From the NCBI GenBank assembly GCA_003260075.1, contig QLIY01000066.1, positions 1 through 64,000 on the forward strand: 64,000 nucleotides of DNA, read 5' to 3'. This document shows, piece by piece, positions 46,001-61,000 of this stretch. The DNA is from Phallusia mammillata (Eukaryota > Chordata > Ascidiacea > Phlebobranchia > Ascidiidae). Position numbers and translations under genes: made by a program. The notes under the pieces were generated by a model. The model was not told the DNA's origin and did no database searches. It worked only from the letters and a program-made list of their open reading frames with translations. Position 1 is the first letter of the stretch; each line of letters starts with the position of its first letter.

Positions 46001-49000
46001 GCTACCAAACAGGTGATGCCTACTGTATGTAGAATATAGGGCATTACATTGCTACAGTAGTATATATATATTATATATGCTACGTTGCTACACATCTGTC
46101 TGCTTTTAAATCTTTCTTCAAAGGCAAAACTGATCACGTGGTCATAGTCGCAGTACAAAATATTTCCATAAATACATAAGAAGAAATATAAATTTCGACA
46201 AATTATTACTAAAATGCCCTTTTTGATACAAATACCACATTTCTGACAAATATTCCCAATCATGGCTCCGTTACCTTTAGGCAACAGTCATTAACGTGTA
46301 AAGTGCTCTTTGAAGGTATAGCAGAAAATTAATTATAGTTTTTTGGAAAGAGGTTTCGAAGTATACCTGTATTTGAATGTCCTGTGTCCACTGTCCAATC
46401 TCTGACAGCTGTTCGTCACAATTAATCCATTCCTGTTTAATTGTTTCCACCTTCGCCACGCTTGCATCAATTTTTTCGCGAATCTAAACAAAAGATTTGA
46501 TTATCACTAGTACGCCCATATTAACCCCACATAACTTCTATCATCAAAAACTGTGCTGATTTTAAACTAGCAAAATTATTCCTATGTACTCAAAAATAAA
46601 TTACAGACAAACTTCTTCAAGAACGTAAATAAAGACAAATAAACCAAATAATCTACACTACAAACCTCAGACAAGCCAGATTCCAATGTTTTTATCTGGT
46701 CGTTTAATGCTTTCTTGCCGGCAGGACTGCATTTCTTGGACAAAGTTTTTGCTTCGGTCTTGATTTTGTTTAAATCCTCCTCGCCTAATCCAAGACGTTT
46801 TCGTAGAGCTGCCTTTGCCGCTATTTCTTGGTTTATTGAGTTGAGGTTGCTAAGTCGTAGTTTTGCATTCAATGTAGGTAAGGTCTGTGCAATGAGTTCC
46901 GATAATTCCGAGCAAAGATATTCGTTTTGTTCCCAAGCATCGACAGTTGACTAAAATATATAAATAACATTGCTTTAAATATCAATTCCATACACATATA
47001 TGTGCTGCTTATTTTCAGTTTTTGAACACAGCATGTATATCATTAAATAGTTACTATTTCGTATCCCTTTGAATTGTGAATAAAAACACAACACCTAGCA
47101 AGTCTGTTACATTTCGCGATAAATATCCAATCATAACCAATTACCGAATCAAGCTTTCAAAGCTTTTCCACTTACCACTTTACTAAACCAATCTTAAACA
47201 GAAGCACAGAAGTCACTAAAGCATACCAACGTCAACAAAGCAAACATTCCCAGAAAATCTACGCCACTAAAGCAATGAAATACCTTGATCTGTTCACATT
47301 TTGCTGTGGCAGCCTGTTGCAAGTTATCCCACTGCATTTCCAGGTTAGAAACGTCAGTGTACAGAAAAGCTGGCACTTGCTCATCAGCATGAAGCTCCTG
47401 TCCAGCTCCTACGTCTGTTGTCACCCTCTGGTAAAGAGTCTCAAGACCGCTAACTGCCGTCTGTAGTAAAAGATTGGTATTAAATAGCAATGTGGCGTTG
47501 TAATGGTTACATTGTACGTTGGGTACACATAGACGACTTCGCGTTGTTGGCTTACGGAGATTAGTAAACGATAGAATGTGCAGCGTATTGAAAGTATAAC
47601 TACATTTTCTTGTTGCGTTTAAACTATAAGCTACAATCATGTTGTCTACGAGACTACGATATTCACTTTTAAACGTATAAAAAGGTATACGCCAGTTTTT
47701 TGAAATGAATTAATACTTTCCAGGCAAATAATAACAAATCACCTTAAAGTCAGCAAAATCGTTAGCGTTTATATCTTGGAAGTAAAGCATAGTTAAAATA
47801 ACAACCCAAAGTTGGGAATTTGGTAAACTTACGTAGACTTGCTGATTAGCAAACATCCTTTCAGTTACAAAATACGTTTCTTAAACAAACTTATAATAAA
47901 AATAGACAAATTATTCTGCTGATCTTGGCATAAATTCACTCAAGCACATAGCTACAAGCGTAAATAAAATCAAAGACCGACTAGGTAACGTTGGTTTTAA
48001 AATTCATTATGTCGCATATAAAATTCGCCAATATCAAATAAATACGACTCCACTTGTAGCACGACGCTAATCTTCAAACCACGATTTTACGATTGCCTTT
48101 AGCTAACAAACTGCTCAAAGTAACAAAGAGGTAGACGGGTACCCCTAAAGCCCTAGCAGCAGTAACGGCAAAAGTGTCCACGTTCGGGGCCAAAAATACG
48201 AGTGGGCCATTGAGGACAAGATTAAGTAGGGCTAGAAGTTGATGCGGTTTTGCGCTTAGAATACACACTTACTAGCCTGGCAGTGTGACAGCCGAGTCCG
48301 TGGCTCTAGTGTTTGTTTACCGATATTTTCAGGACCCTTGGCAAGGGTCATCGACATTGCGACGCTTTGTTGAGCGGCTATCCTATAGGGCCAATAGCAG
48401 AACGTGCGCCGTTGGTTTGTCAAAAGGTGTGGATTAACGGAAAGAGTCTTTGAAAGTTTGGAGACTTAAAGCTACTTTAAAAATGTTGCCTTGCTGCATT
48501 GTTTACAATGATCTGTGTGATTACATATACATTGAACAAGAAGGAAAATGCATATTTTTTGGGAAAAGCTTTGACTTAAAGGACATAACACATCGTATAA
48601 GCATTGGCAGCAGTAAAGTAGAGCTATCGAGAAATATATTTCACTTTTTATATGGTTGATGCACTTGTTAGTTTTTTTTACGTTTTTCTGACCATTCATT
48701 GTAAAAACTAGCTTGTTGTGGAATAGAGCCGAAAACGGCGTATTGACACATCAAATAAAAACCATAATGATTAAAATATCGGCTCAAATAGACGCAAAAA
48801 GCGACATACTTTATTGTTTAAACGTTTCGGCAAATGCTCATGCCATTATCAGTGATACCACATTAAACGTTCATCATTAAACATATAAATATATATATAG
48901 TGTTCCAAAGAAAAATCTACATTCTTAAAACGTACTGCATCATCTGTTGACTGTACACACACCTGACAAGCTTCGTACAGTTGCTTTGCTTCTTGTTCAG

Positions 49001-52000
49001 AATCGATTGTGGCACTTTCGGCTTGTTGGCTGAAACTTTCCAGGGATTTTATTTCTTCCTCAATAAGGTTTTTTGTTTCCTAAAGTGCATCAGGAAAAAA
49101 CGTTCATCACACAACAGAAATAAGTCACTACACAAGTGTATAAGGTCTGGGAAGGGGCATGGAATAAAAAATCTAGACTGAAATTAAACTGTTAAATTTC
49201 GCGATATTTTTACACGAATGTACATGCACATATTGTGTACATTGACTCGTTGCTTACAGAAGCACATTTATAGTAGGTCTTTAAGGAAAAATATGCCTAA
49301 TTGATTGGTTAGCAAACCCATTTATATGTATATAAAGACCCATTCATATACAGACGAATCCGGTTAATCGCATCATCGATTTGCCAAGGGTATTTGATGC
49401 GATTAACCGGATTATGCGATAATCCGGTTGCTATGTAAACAGTACACGCCGTTAACAAAAGTGCTCATTTTCACTTCCCCNNNNNNNNNNNNNNNNNNNN
49501 NNNNNNNNNNNNNNNNNNNNNNNNNNNNNNNNNNNNNNNNNNNNNNNNNNNNNNNNNNNNNNNNNNNNNNNNNNNNNNNNNNNNNNNNNNNNNNNNNNNN
49601 NNNNNNNNNNNNNNNNNNNNNNNNNNNNNNNNNNNNNNNNNNNNNNNNNNNNNNNNNNNNNNNNNNNNNNNNNNNNNNNNNNNNNNNNNNNNNNNNNNNN
49701 NNNNNNNNNNNNNNNNNNNNNNNNNNNNNNNNNNNNNNNNNNNNNNNNNNNNNNNNNNNNNNNNNNNNNNNNNNNNNNNNNNNNNNNNNNNNNNNNNNNN
49801 NNNNNNNNNNNNNNNNNNNNNNNNNNNNNNNNNNNNNNNNNNNNNNNNNNNNNNNNNNNNNNNNNNNNNNNNNNNNNNNNNNNNNNNNNNNNNNNNNNNN
49901 NNNNNNNNNNNNNNNNNNNNNNNNNNNNNNNNNNNNNNNNNNNNNNNNNNNNNNNNNNNNNNNNNNNNNNNNNNNNNNNNNNNNNNNNNNNNNNNNNNNN
50001 NNNNNNNNNNNNNNNNNNNNNNNNNNNNNNNNNNNNNNNNNNNNNNNNNNNNNNNNNNNNNNNNNNNNNNNNNNNNNNNNNNNNNNNNNNNNNNNNNNNN
50101 NNNNNNNNNNNNNNNNNNNNNNNNNNNNNNNNNNNNNNNNNNNNNNNNNNNNNNNNNNNNNNNNNNNNNNNNNNNNNNNNNNNNNNNNNNNNNNNNNNNN
50201 NNNNNNNNNNNNNNNNNNNNNNNNNNNNTTTAACACGTTGAACTCTTTATTTAAACGCTTGATTTAAACTATTGGCGATTAGATAAGCCAATAAAAAAGG
50301 ATCAATGTGCACGGCTGTGAGATAACAACTCCTTGTTATCGCACAGCGATACACTCAACGCCGATTTAATCTTCTAATAACTTTTCCAAAATATTTTATG
50401 GTCGAGACGTGTCATTTTCAACGTTAAACGCGTTATTTGGTGAGGAATGCAAAAATGCATCTACGTCTTTTTCGCGTACATTACCTCCGGAGGACTTTAC
50501 TATCATATCGTCGTTTTTTATTCCAAATACTCGGGCTGTTCGACTTTCACATAGAGATCATCAATCCGGTTAATCGCATATTTCGTGGAAAATCGATGCG
50601 AATATCCGGTTTATGCGATAAACCGGTATGCGATTAACCGGACGATTTTCTTAACAAACGATGGGCGACGGTTTGGGATTTTTAATTGTGATGCAATTAA
50701 ACGGATTATGCGATTAACCGGATTCGTCTGTACTAACAGCAATGCAGCGGCAAAAATAACAATACGTGCGGATCTTGTTGTAAAACGCTTTGACGGTTGT
50801 TCCGTATTAAACCTGGGTTTTACAAAAATGTTAAAACTTTTAGTTCGTCTGTGCGAAGCTTTTTATAAGTTTAATATATAACACATAACATACCTGTATG
50901 TCATCCCTGTACTTGTGACATCTTTCTGCTGCCGCCAGTCGTCGTTCCGTGACGTCAAACGCGTTGATAATCGACAAACTGCTCGCGTTCCAAGCTTTTA
51001 GCGATTCCTGTGTGAAGATAGTTACAACTTATCGGTAAAACATTAGCGAAAAGTTGCTAGAAAGTTACAGAAGCACACAGGTAAATGTCAAAACCTTCAG
51101 CACATGGGAGAAAGCTTATATTTCACCAGTGCAAAAATGTTCGCATACCAAGTCTTTTTCGATTTCTTCTTCAGGAAGATACTTTGCCAAATGCTTGAGA
51201 GTCGAACTCAGCCACTCGAGGGCGTCCAAGTGCTCTTCTTTTCCCCGCGTGACGTCACCGAACTTATCGGTCATTTCCTGAAAACCAAGTAATTGTACGT
51301 TAAGACTAGAACATTAAAAGCTTCGAAAAATCTAAAACGATTTTTATGTACGCTAGACATAAAAAGCATGAACAACCAATCGGCCCATTTAAAATAGCAT
51401 TTTGTTCATAACTATAGTGCACATAAATATACATAACTGTCATTAGCTCTTTGGATGTCATACGTAAACCTTGTTGTTTTTCCTTTTTACATGACTTGCG
51501 TGAGCAGAGTATACAAAGATTAAATTTTAGTAAGCGGATAATTTGTATCGTATACATTCTGTAAAACACACAAGGAAATTTTTGACTACCGACCTTGAAA
51601 CGAACGGGATCAGCGTCCATGGGTTTGTGAATGACTTCAATAATATCTTCGGCGTCTTTTACCCAGTCCTGTACCTTGGCCAGAGTAAGCTGGAACTCAC
51701 GTTGTTTCTCGGGTACTTGTGTAAGTTTGCTAAAAAGTTGTTAGAGTTTAGAAAGTCCACGATAATATTAAATGTGAAGCATTAAAAACGTAAGAAAACC
51801 ACTTTGGAAAACACATGACAATTTTACATGACAATTTGATTTCACTCAAAGCAGCAAACAAAATAAAACAGCACTATCCGTTCTAAAAAGTGTTTTTTAA
51901 GATTTTTGTTTTTTATAATGACAATCTTGTTTTGTTTTTTTATTGTATTTTTCGACAATCAGGCGACAGTCCGAGAACTGAAAATTGCCCTTTGTCGTTC

Positions 52001-55000
52001 ACGGGGTTCGAACCCAGGACACTCCCGGGGACGAATACCGATCAGGTTTTGTATATGGGTCAGGCGCGCCAGGCTATTCGGCCAAGTTCCCGCCCAAAAT
52101 CTTGTTCAAGTCATATTACTCATAATAATCGGCCAGGCCTCCAGAACATATAAAGGTATTGCTTAGCTATGATAACATCTTATTATGTCAGGAGGGTGAA
52201 CCAGCAAAAGGCAAAAAAATGTGGTGTATTTACTTGTGCGTTCTCTCTTCTGTCGCTAGTAAGCTCTCGTATTCTTCTCTCAGCTCGCTTAACGGCACCA
52301 CCTGGTGGTCAGCATCATCACTAGAGAGGTTCGTGCCCAATTCTTCCAACTGCTGAAGAAGTTCACTGAGTCGGTCAAGAGGAGCCTGTAGTTGAATCTA
52401 AAAAGAAGAAAGTTGAAACTTAAATATTAACTCCATTACAAGAACAGCACAGTTCTACAAATTCGAGATTATTGTAGCACTTTAGATTAAAAATACCGTT
52501 TTTGCTTTAAATTGGACGAAACATTTTTTCTGTGAGCATTCATATTTGGTTTCTGTTTTATGTAAACGTGAGAACTGATGACAACTTTGTGCTTTTACCT
52601 GAAGTGTTTGGAGAGATTTCGTATCTATGGCCGATTGCCATTGCCTTATTACCTTGTGTTCTTCCACCAGCTCTTCAGGTGATATTGATTTGTTATTTAA
52701 CCGTTTTTCCTCGTCCGCCAACCTTTCTCGACATTCATTCAGTAAACTTGAAAATTCCTCTTCTGCCTCATTGTACCTAGGCATAGATGGCAAGTATTTA
52801 AACGCAAAATCAAAACACTGTACATATTAGGTAAATATATCTGCTAAGTGCTAATATACATTATTTTTGCCAAAGTTTCAGCTAATGTCTATCAGTTGTT
52901 TTTGCTAATTTATCGTGACTGAATTTCAATCGATAGCTAGTTAGAATGTTCACCAGCAACAAATAAGGTTAATTTGCACGTTTTGTTCTAAAGTGAGGAG
53001 TACAAATGTGCTCACATGGAGTTTACTTAGAAATTATAAGTAAGCCCAAGTTTAACAGAAATATACTTCGAAATCCTACTCACTTTAGTTGCTTTAATTT
53101 GGTCGACGCTTTTTTCAAGATCGCCTGATACTGCTGCTGCATCTGCTTGGTGACGTCATAAACTGATGCGCGTTCGACCTGTGACGTCTGCACTTTGCGC
53201 AATTGATCGCTGGCCTGAAGAAATCCCGTGATCGGCGTCTGTTCCAAGTCCGAGAAAAATTCCTAACAAAAACACAATGCTGGGTTTCAAACGTCACTGC
53301 AAGGTATTAAGTAAGGTAATGTGAAAAATAGAGAGTTCAACAGAAACCTACTCTATATAAAACATGACTTAAATCAAACAATAAAGCAAGCAACGATAGA
53401 AGGAAACGATTCTCGATTGGCAACAAATTGAGTATTACCTTAAACTCTCTCTCAAAGATCCTTACAAAATACATTGCTTCTAAACTTTTTAAGGTTGAAC
53501 ATGTACAAAATGTACCTGATGAACTGTAAGTCGCTCTTTAGTTGACCTTTCCTCGTCCATAACCCCATCCGACTTCTCCATCCACCGTTGCATAGCGCCC
53601 AAGGTCGCCCGGTATCTACGCAACGCTTCAGTTCCGGTTTTTAGTTTTGGTTTCCATTCAGCAGCCTGCTTAGCGGCCAACTGCAGACGAGCAGTCGACT
53701 CAGTTATCTTGTCCTGGACTTCGTCAACAGCAAGACCTGAAAACAAATATCATTGTTCGTAACGTTCATTTTTCTTAAACGTGCAATGCGAGTTACGACA
53801 AAAAGTCAAACGAATAAATTTTGATTAAAAGTGGACTAAATACAAGATATCGCACCTGGGGTACTAAGTTTTCGGATGCGAGCAAGGTTTGTGCTCATCC
53901 GACCAAGCTTTTGCAGTTGTTGGTCAGTGCCAGCAAAGAATTTCTGCACAACATAGAAACGTTAGTAACTAAAAATATAATACATGTTTATTTTTTCGCA
54001 AACATTGTCCAACAAAACAGAAAGACTTATTAGCAGCTTAAAACTAACTTGGTGTGATTGGAATTGTGATTCCATGTCGGTCTCTGGGTTGGCGTATGAC
54101 GTCAGCAGGCGATCGGCTTCATCCAACCAATCGTTGAGTGATTCAAGATCAACATCAACCGTCTGAACAGGCTCCAGCATGTCGCCGTAATTGTTGGAGT
54201 GTTTGGTGACAGTGCGACGAACCTGAAAACATTATAATACATTTGCTTTCAACTCAATGAGACTGATCACACAGTTGGTCAAAAGGGATTTGCTTTTAAA
54301 CTTTTAACACAGAATTCATCCAGGAATACAAACGGCAAAACCAGTTTCACATGATAAAAATTTCATGTGACTAATAATGGGCATACCTGACCACCTGAGC
54401 AGTACAAAACAAGAAGAATAAAAAAAAATCGCCAAATCGGATAGCAGGATTAGGGCGGGAAATATTGTAAGTCAATCAGACGGTAACATAACATCATGAA
54501 TGATGTAAAATGAAATTTCGTACTGAGGAAAGAAACTTGCTACTAACACTAATATAAAATACATATCACAGGTAAAATGCGCTTGTGTCACAACAACAAA
54601 ACAGCTGTTCAGAATCATGCAGGAGAATTGTAAATCACATCAGGTAACTATTTTATATGTTGAGCTCATGGTTTAACGTTGTGGATACAATTTCTGACCT
54701 GCAAAAGCCGATCTTTGACGTCCGTCATCGTCTTCAACATTACATCCACATCTTCAGCGGACGTGTCTTTTACGAGAGTTTGAGCGATTTTACTCAAATC
54801 CTTAAACTGGTCCTCAACTCGAGTCGTCTCCTCATTGATTTCCTAAGCACGAAATACAATTTATTAAAAAAAAACTTAATTACTTTCATTTTTTACTAAA
54901 GTGTTCCTTGTTTGGTTGATGGTAAAAAATTAAACATTTTTGAAATTGACAAAAATACTAGTACAGTTGTGTAACAAAATTATTCCAAATTAAGTTCATT

Positions 55001-58000
55001 TTAAAACATGCAACATTATGGTGTCAAACTTTTTAGGCTTGTGCCACACTAACAAACTAATTTTCGGCAGCGCGCTTTGCAGGCTAATACACAAACAGTT
55101 AAAATAAATTAGTCTGCAACGTTATGTAGTGGCTGTTTTTGGTAACAGGCAAGGCCAAGGTTGTGTTTTAGCGTTGTAATGCCAACAAGCATTTCATGAT
55201 CATACACATTTGAGTTGACCTCTGCAAAAAAGGATTTTTTGAAAGACTCTTAAAACCTATTGGTGTCCTAAGTTTGAGAATTTGCTTTATTCCATCATAG
55301 TACAAAAAGACCAACTACCTCCAAGTCCTGTAAATGTCCCTTAATCGAGCTATATTCAGCTGGAAGAGATTGCTTTAATTCTCCTTCAACGTTATTCAGC
55401 CATTCATGGAGGCTTTCCACTCCAGCTTCAAAATCCCCCTGTCGCTTAGCAACCTCTTCCCTTTTCATCATCTTTCCGCACTCCTCTAGAACCCGGGATG
55501 CAGGTGATGCAAGTACATCCATATCATGGTCGATCGCCTCTGCTACTTCATCGTCGCAAATTTCGGCGAGATATTCTCCACTTTCATTCATAATATTGTA
55601 AACCTCGTTCCAGCGTTTCCAGTCCTTAAAGAATGCCTTTAAAACAGAAAAAAGCTTCAATATTTTATACTCCAGTTTAGTAAGAGCACACCTTTAATTC
55701 GATAATACATGGCCTCTTATACTCTGTTAAATCTAAATACCCTTCATCGAATACCTTTCTTCGCATAATTTCTGTAAAACCGTAACAAGCCAGCAAAAAT
55801 GATGTCTGAGTTTAAAAATAATCCGCGCATAAAACACAAATGTATGTCCAAACATTATTCGCTTGGTTCACGTTTTTCAATAACATGGGACATAATTCGT
55901 TACAGAGAACTTTGTATGAGGTGAACGACTTACAATTCTTTCCTGTTCCGGAGCAAGAAGAACACTTTCTGCTTTCAACAGCCACGGTTGAAAACTCTCT
56001 TTACTTTCTTCATATTCCCTCCATTTCTCCGCTGCCTCTTCCAGTTGTTTTCGTGCTTCCAAGATCTCGGAACACACAGCTTTGGTCTGAAGGCGTTGTG
56101 CAAATAAAACAAGTGAATAAGGTAATAGTGAATACAACTAAACACAAATCATTGAAACAAAAATCAATTGATTTGGAAAGTTGATAATTTTTGTACCTGT
56201 TCCTCCTTGTCGGAAAGAAATTTTCGTACAGCCTCTCTGCCGATGTCAGACATTGTTTCGTCACAAAGAAGATAAGCGTCACCATCCTTACGCGCCTTAG
56301 AAGCGGCAAATTCTAATCGGTCAACCACACGACGCTTTTCGACGTTGTCCTGGAAATACATTAAACAATATTATTAGCTGAATCCTATAAGCAGTGGACA
56401 TTTTAACACACAGTCGTGCATTATCAATTTTACTACCTAAAATGTGTTTAATCTAAATGCGTGTCCAAACAAAACAAAACAAAAACAATTTTAAAAAATG
56501 TTCATTAAATAGCTTTTCAGCGGTTATTAAGAAATTTACATGCGAAGGAATGAAGCAAGAAAGTAAAACTTCAAACGACCGCCAAAGCACGTAGGGTTTG
56601 GCACAATGCTAACTAGGGATGTGCCAAAATTGCAAGTGTTCTGTTTGGTCGAGCACCGAGCATCAAAAACAGCGATGCTCGGTACCGAGTACTCGGGTTC
56701 TGGCTCGGCTCGGCGCATCCCTAATGCTAACCAAGCTCTAACCAACTGCGGTTTTATACTAAACAACATGACACACAGGTCCAATGCAGAAAGGATTCTT
56801 TTTCGCTTTGAATTCATACCACGTAGTTTTGAAGCAGTTCATCAACATTTTCTCTGTCTCCATATCGCACAGTCCACCCTGCCACCATTTGATCGGCGTT
56901 GTTTAACTGAGCCAGGAGTCGGTGTTTAGTTTGTGCGAATTCGAGTTGTGCTGCTCGTTGCGTGGAAACGGTAGTAAGTGCTGAAATTTTGACTTGGTTA
57001 CTAATGAATTTTAAAGGTAGGTAGTTTGAAACAGTCATGTATTTCAACACACCTGCAAAGCGGTTGGACATATCTTCGAGTTGTTCGAGAGGAATGGAAT
57101 GTCCAGAAAACCTGTGCGCACGTCTCATCCGCTGAAACGCCTGAACCATTCCGTTCATGTCCTTGAAAATCGCCTAAAAGCAAGTAGTTATAAAGTTAGG
57201 TAAGTGTGAAACACCAAAGGTTACAGAACCAAATAATGCATTCGACAGGCAAGGTGGTAAACTTTTATTGATGACAAAAACCCGTGAACAAACGTGAACT
57301 AAAATAAAGAGTTTTAGTGACTGACCCGATGGTCGTCCAACTGTTGCTTGATGATGTCAGCAATTAACTCGTCATCACTATGGTCATCATCATACTCGGC
57401 CTCAGCAACAGCAGCTTCAGCCTTGTGAAGCCAAGCTCCAACCTCGCCGAGTTGACCGGGAAGGACGCTGTCCAACTCACGATGCCATTTCTGTTTAAAA
57501 TAAAAAACGAGTTTATGGAAACGATGAAAATAAACATAAGTAAAAAAATACCAAAATTAGTTTGTAATACTAAACTAAACGGTTAAAAATCAGCAGTCCT
57601 TTACGACTGCTACAAGAACATACACTCTCCCTGCGTGCCTTTGCACAAACCAATAACCAACCTTTGACATATCGTCAATTTTCTGCAGTAATTCTCCCAT
57701 GGCGTTCATTTGCTCCTCAGAAACGTTTGTAGCGCCACCTGCCGACCATTTCTCGTGAAGCGCCTTTATCTAAAACAAAAGTAAGCACGTAATTTCGACG
57801 CAACACAACCTGAACAAAATAAAACTGTGTTGCATTTTCTTAAATCAGTGATCTTAAGGAAGAAATGCCACCTGTACGGTCTTGCTTAAGTAAGCCTATT
57901 TTTGTTTGGCATGGCGTTAAATTCAAAGTACAAACAGTGTTGTTTAACAGCTTTTATGGCCAAGTGCGTTTACTTTGCATAGGGTTCACATGATTTGTAA

Positions 58001-61000
58001 CATACCAGATCCTTTTTGTGTTCAAGCTCTGTTTTAAAACTTCGATGATGAAGATAATCTTGTTGACGGTATTTGTGCTTCCTGTGAACGTCACGTAAAG
58101 TCGAGTCGGCATCAGAAAGCCACGACATCAAATCCTCGTATTGTATCACGTCCTCATCAACCTGGTACAAAACAAAGATGTTAGTGTACACAACAGAACT
58201 ATAATAAATTTAACGAAACTAGTATCCTGGTGTCGGCATACATGGACACAGGCTTCAAGACATAATACTAGAAAACTTTCTTTCAGACCCAAAACAATAA
58301 AACTACCATTGGTTACAAGCTTCCCACAAATTCTCCATACCAGTTTGATTATTTTGCTTCTGTACGTATTTTTCCTGTTTTTCTACTAGGTTACAGTTGT
58401 TAAAGAGTTGTAACAATCCTTAAAATTTTCTGACCCAAAACAATAAGACTGCCTTCCCCGAAAGTCAAAATAATAAGAGTGCCTTCCCCGACAGATTTAA
58501 ACCAGTTTGACTTGTGCTTTTGTATATTTTCCCCGTTTTTCTAACAAGTTTTGATTGGTAAAGTTTTGTAACAATCATTGAGCTTTTTTGTTAGTCAAGC
58601 TGGGAGTCATGTATTAATTTTGTAGCAATAAGTTTTTGTGAACACCAAACACTAACTTGGGCTTGAAATGAAATGAAACCACTGATTTGAATGTGACAAA
58701 TACTCGGCTATTTGTGACAATCCATAAGCATTATTGATTCATGTCAAAAAAACTTACCTGAGGAGTTTCATGACCTTCCTCTCCAACAGTTCCATATTGT
58801 TTGACGAACTGAGCCACGTACGTCATAATTGACTTCTCGTCAGGTCGATCCACATCCACATCTGTCACAATTACAACATAAATAAGTTGTCACAAGTTTA
58901 TGTAATTAAACGGCAAAACTCTAAACTAGGCAATTCAACATTTGAATAAAACAACTACAATGTAAAGTTGGTGTTGTTTAGCATTTAGGCCTTCAACGAG
59001 TAATTTATGTTTCAATTTTGTGTATTTCAACGTTACAACAGGGGTTCTTAACCAGAGGTGCACGCACCCCCAAGTGGTGCGAGAACTGTTCGTAGGGGAT
59101 GCGAGGATGCTTGTATAAAAATTGAATTACAATGGTTTTGTTATTTGAGCAATAACAGAAGAGGGTGCGAAAATTGGTTGGTGATTTAAAAGTGGTGCAG
59201 CAAGGAAAAAGGTTAAGAACCACTGGTTTACAAGAATTCAGTGCCATAGTGCCACTCTGACAAATTCCGAATGATCTACCAAAATACACTGAACAAAAGG
59301 CGTCAAACATTATTTTATCGATGTTTTTTCAAGGCACAAAACTTGTACAACATTCCAAAACTCTTTTTACTCCGAAATTCTACGTTCAACGTTATGGCAA
59401 AGTAGAATTGTTTCAACCACAACTCGTATAGCGCAACAATTGAAAACACAAGTTTCTCCGACTTTGCACAATAGCTCGGCGAGTCACGTGATCAAAACCA
59501 CGCGGAAATTGACAATAGCTGCGATTGATCCATTATCAACGTAACAAAGCTTATCCGGTAACCAAGTTGATTTGACGGGCGACAATTCATTGTATTGTTA
59601 AGTCGCAACGACGAGAGTAAACTACCTACGCGAGTATTTCTACTCTGTACGTGCGGTTTGCTTTGGCGGTTTTTATACACTTCAGTAGAACAAGCAAGTG
59701 AATGGAAATAATATCATGCAATATTACGCCAATAAGCCTTTAAACGACGAGTGTGAAATTACCTTACATTTATTAACTTGCAACAAAAAGTGCAAAAAAT
59801 CAACCTAAATTTAAATTGACTTTTTTAATTACGAAATAAAACTTTAAGATCATCCAATGCGTGTTGACGTTCCGCAAACTTATCACAAAGTTCTTCCCAA
59901 GAATATTTCGAAGAGGGTAAAAACCGTATTTTTATTTGGGAAGTCAAAATCATTGATGTGCAATCTTGAAGTTTAGGTTATGCTTAATATGCTAGTATTT
60001 CAACTTGAATTGATTTGACTTTGTAGATTTTACCGTTGTTGTCTGTTGTGCTCTTTCGGCAAAGGCTACAACGAACGATTACAAACACAATACAAAACAA
60101 CGCTTTAATATAAAAGGGCTTAAATATCAGCACCGACCGATTCTGAATTGTGAATTAAATTACGTCTGTGTCACTTTATACAAGATTGGACTTAATATTC
60201 AATGTGTAAATCCATACCACGCTGAACGCCAATTTCTGAAGCGATTCAAGGAAACCGGAGTACTTAATTCAACTGGACAATAGGGAGCTCCGAAATTGAC
60301 TTGCTTTAATCGATATTTCTAGTAACAAAATCCTAAATACCTAACAGTTTAAGTGCTTAAACAATTTAAATACAAACATTACAAATTAAATTAAACCGCG
60401 ATTGACGATTTAATTATCAAACAATATTTTGATCAAAGTTTTCAAAGTAAATTTGCCTGATCCAAGTAACTGTTTACCCCACCAGTTACAACAGGTATTT
60501 TCAATTGGTTATCAACATATCAAGGCAAAAAGTGATTGATCAACTTTTTGACAGAAAATGGCAACATCGCAACGTCAACAAATGAAGTCACATATGGTAC
60601 TCTTTCGAAGGTTAATTTTGTTACATTGTTTTTACATGCACTTGCGGGAAAAGTGGCAGTATTTTTTCATTAAGTAAAAAAAGAATGTGTTTCAATTCCT
60701 TGGTGAAAAACTAAATGTTCAGGATTATTCTCCACAATAAGCTATCCTTGCGGAAAAACTGGTCAAAAAGTCATGGCCCGGTTAAAAAGACATTTTTCAC
60801 AACTTGGTTACACCCCAATTTGATATTTAAAGACACGCAGAAAAACAGAAACAACTCATGCAACATTTTGTCTCATTGTGACAAGAACAGTAAACGCAAG
60901 ACCTAAGTTTAAAGTCGCAAATGGTTTTCTTTAAAACCTGCATTGAAAAACATTCGCAAAAAGGATGCTGCAATCACGCTATATAGGTTACTATGTTTAC

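Noticed and set aside
46065..46085. TA-rich microsatellite
   Set aside because: Short simple repeat in an intron, of no further note.
48074..48268. Minus-strand 65-codon hydrophobic frame
   Set aside because: No splice context with the surrounding nesprin exons and no recognised family; it lies in an intron.
49412..50267. Long open frames on both strands across the gap
   Set aside because: They consist almost wholly of N and have no meaning.
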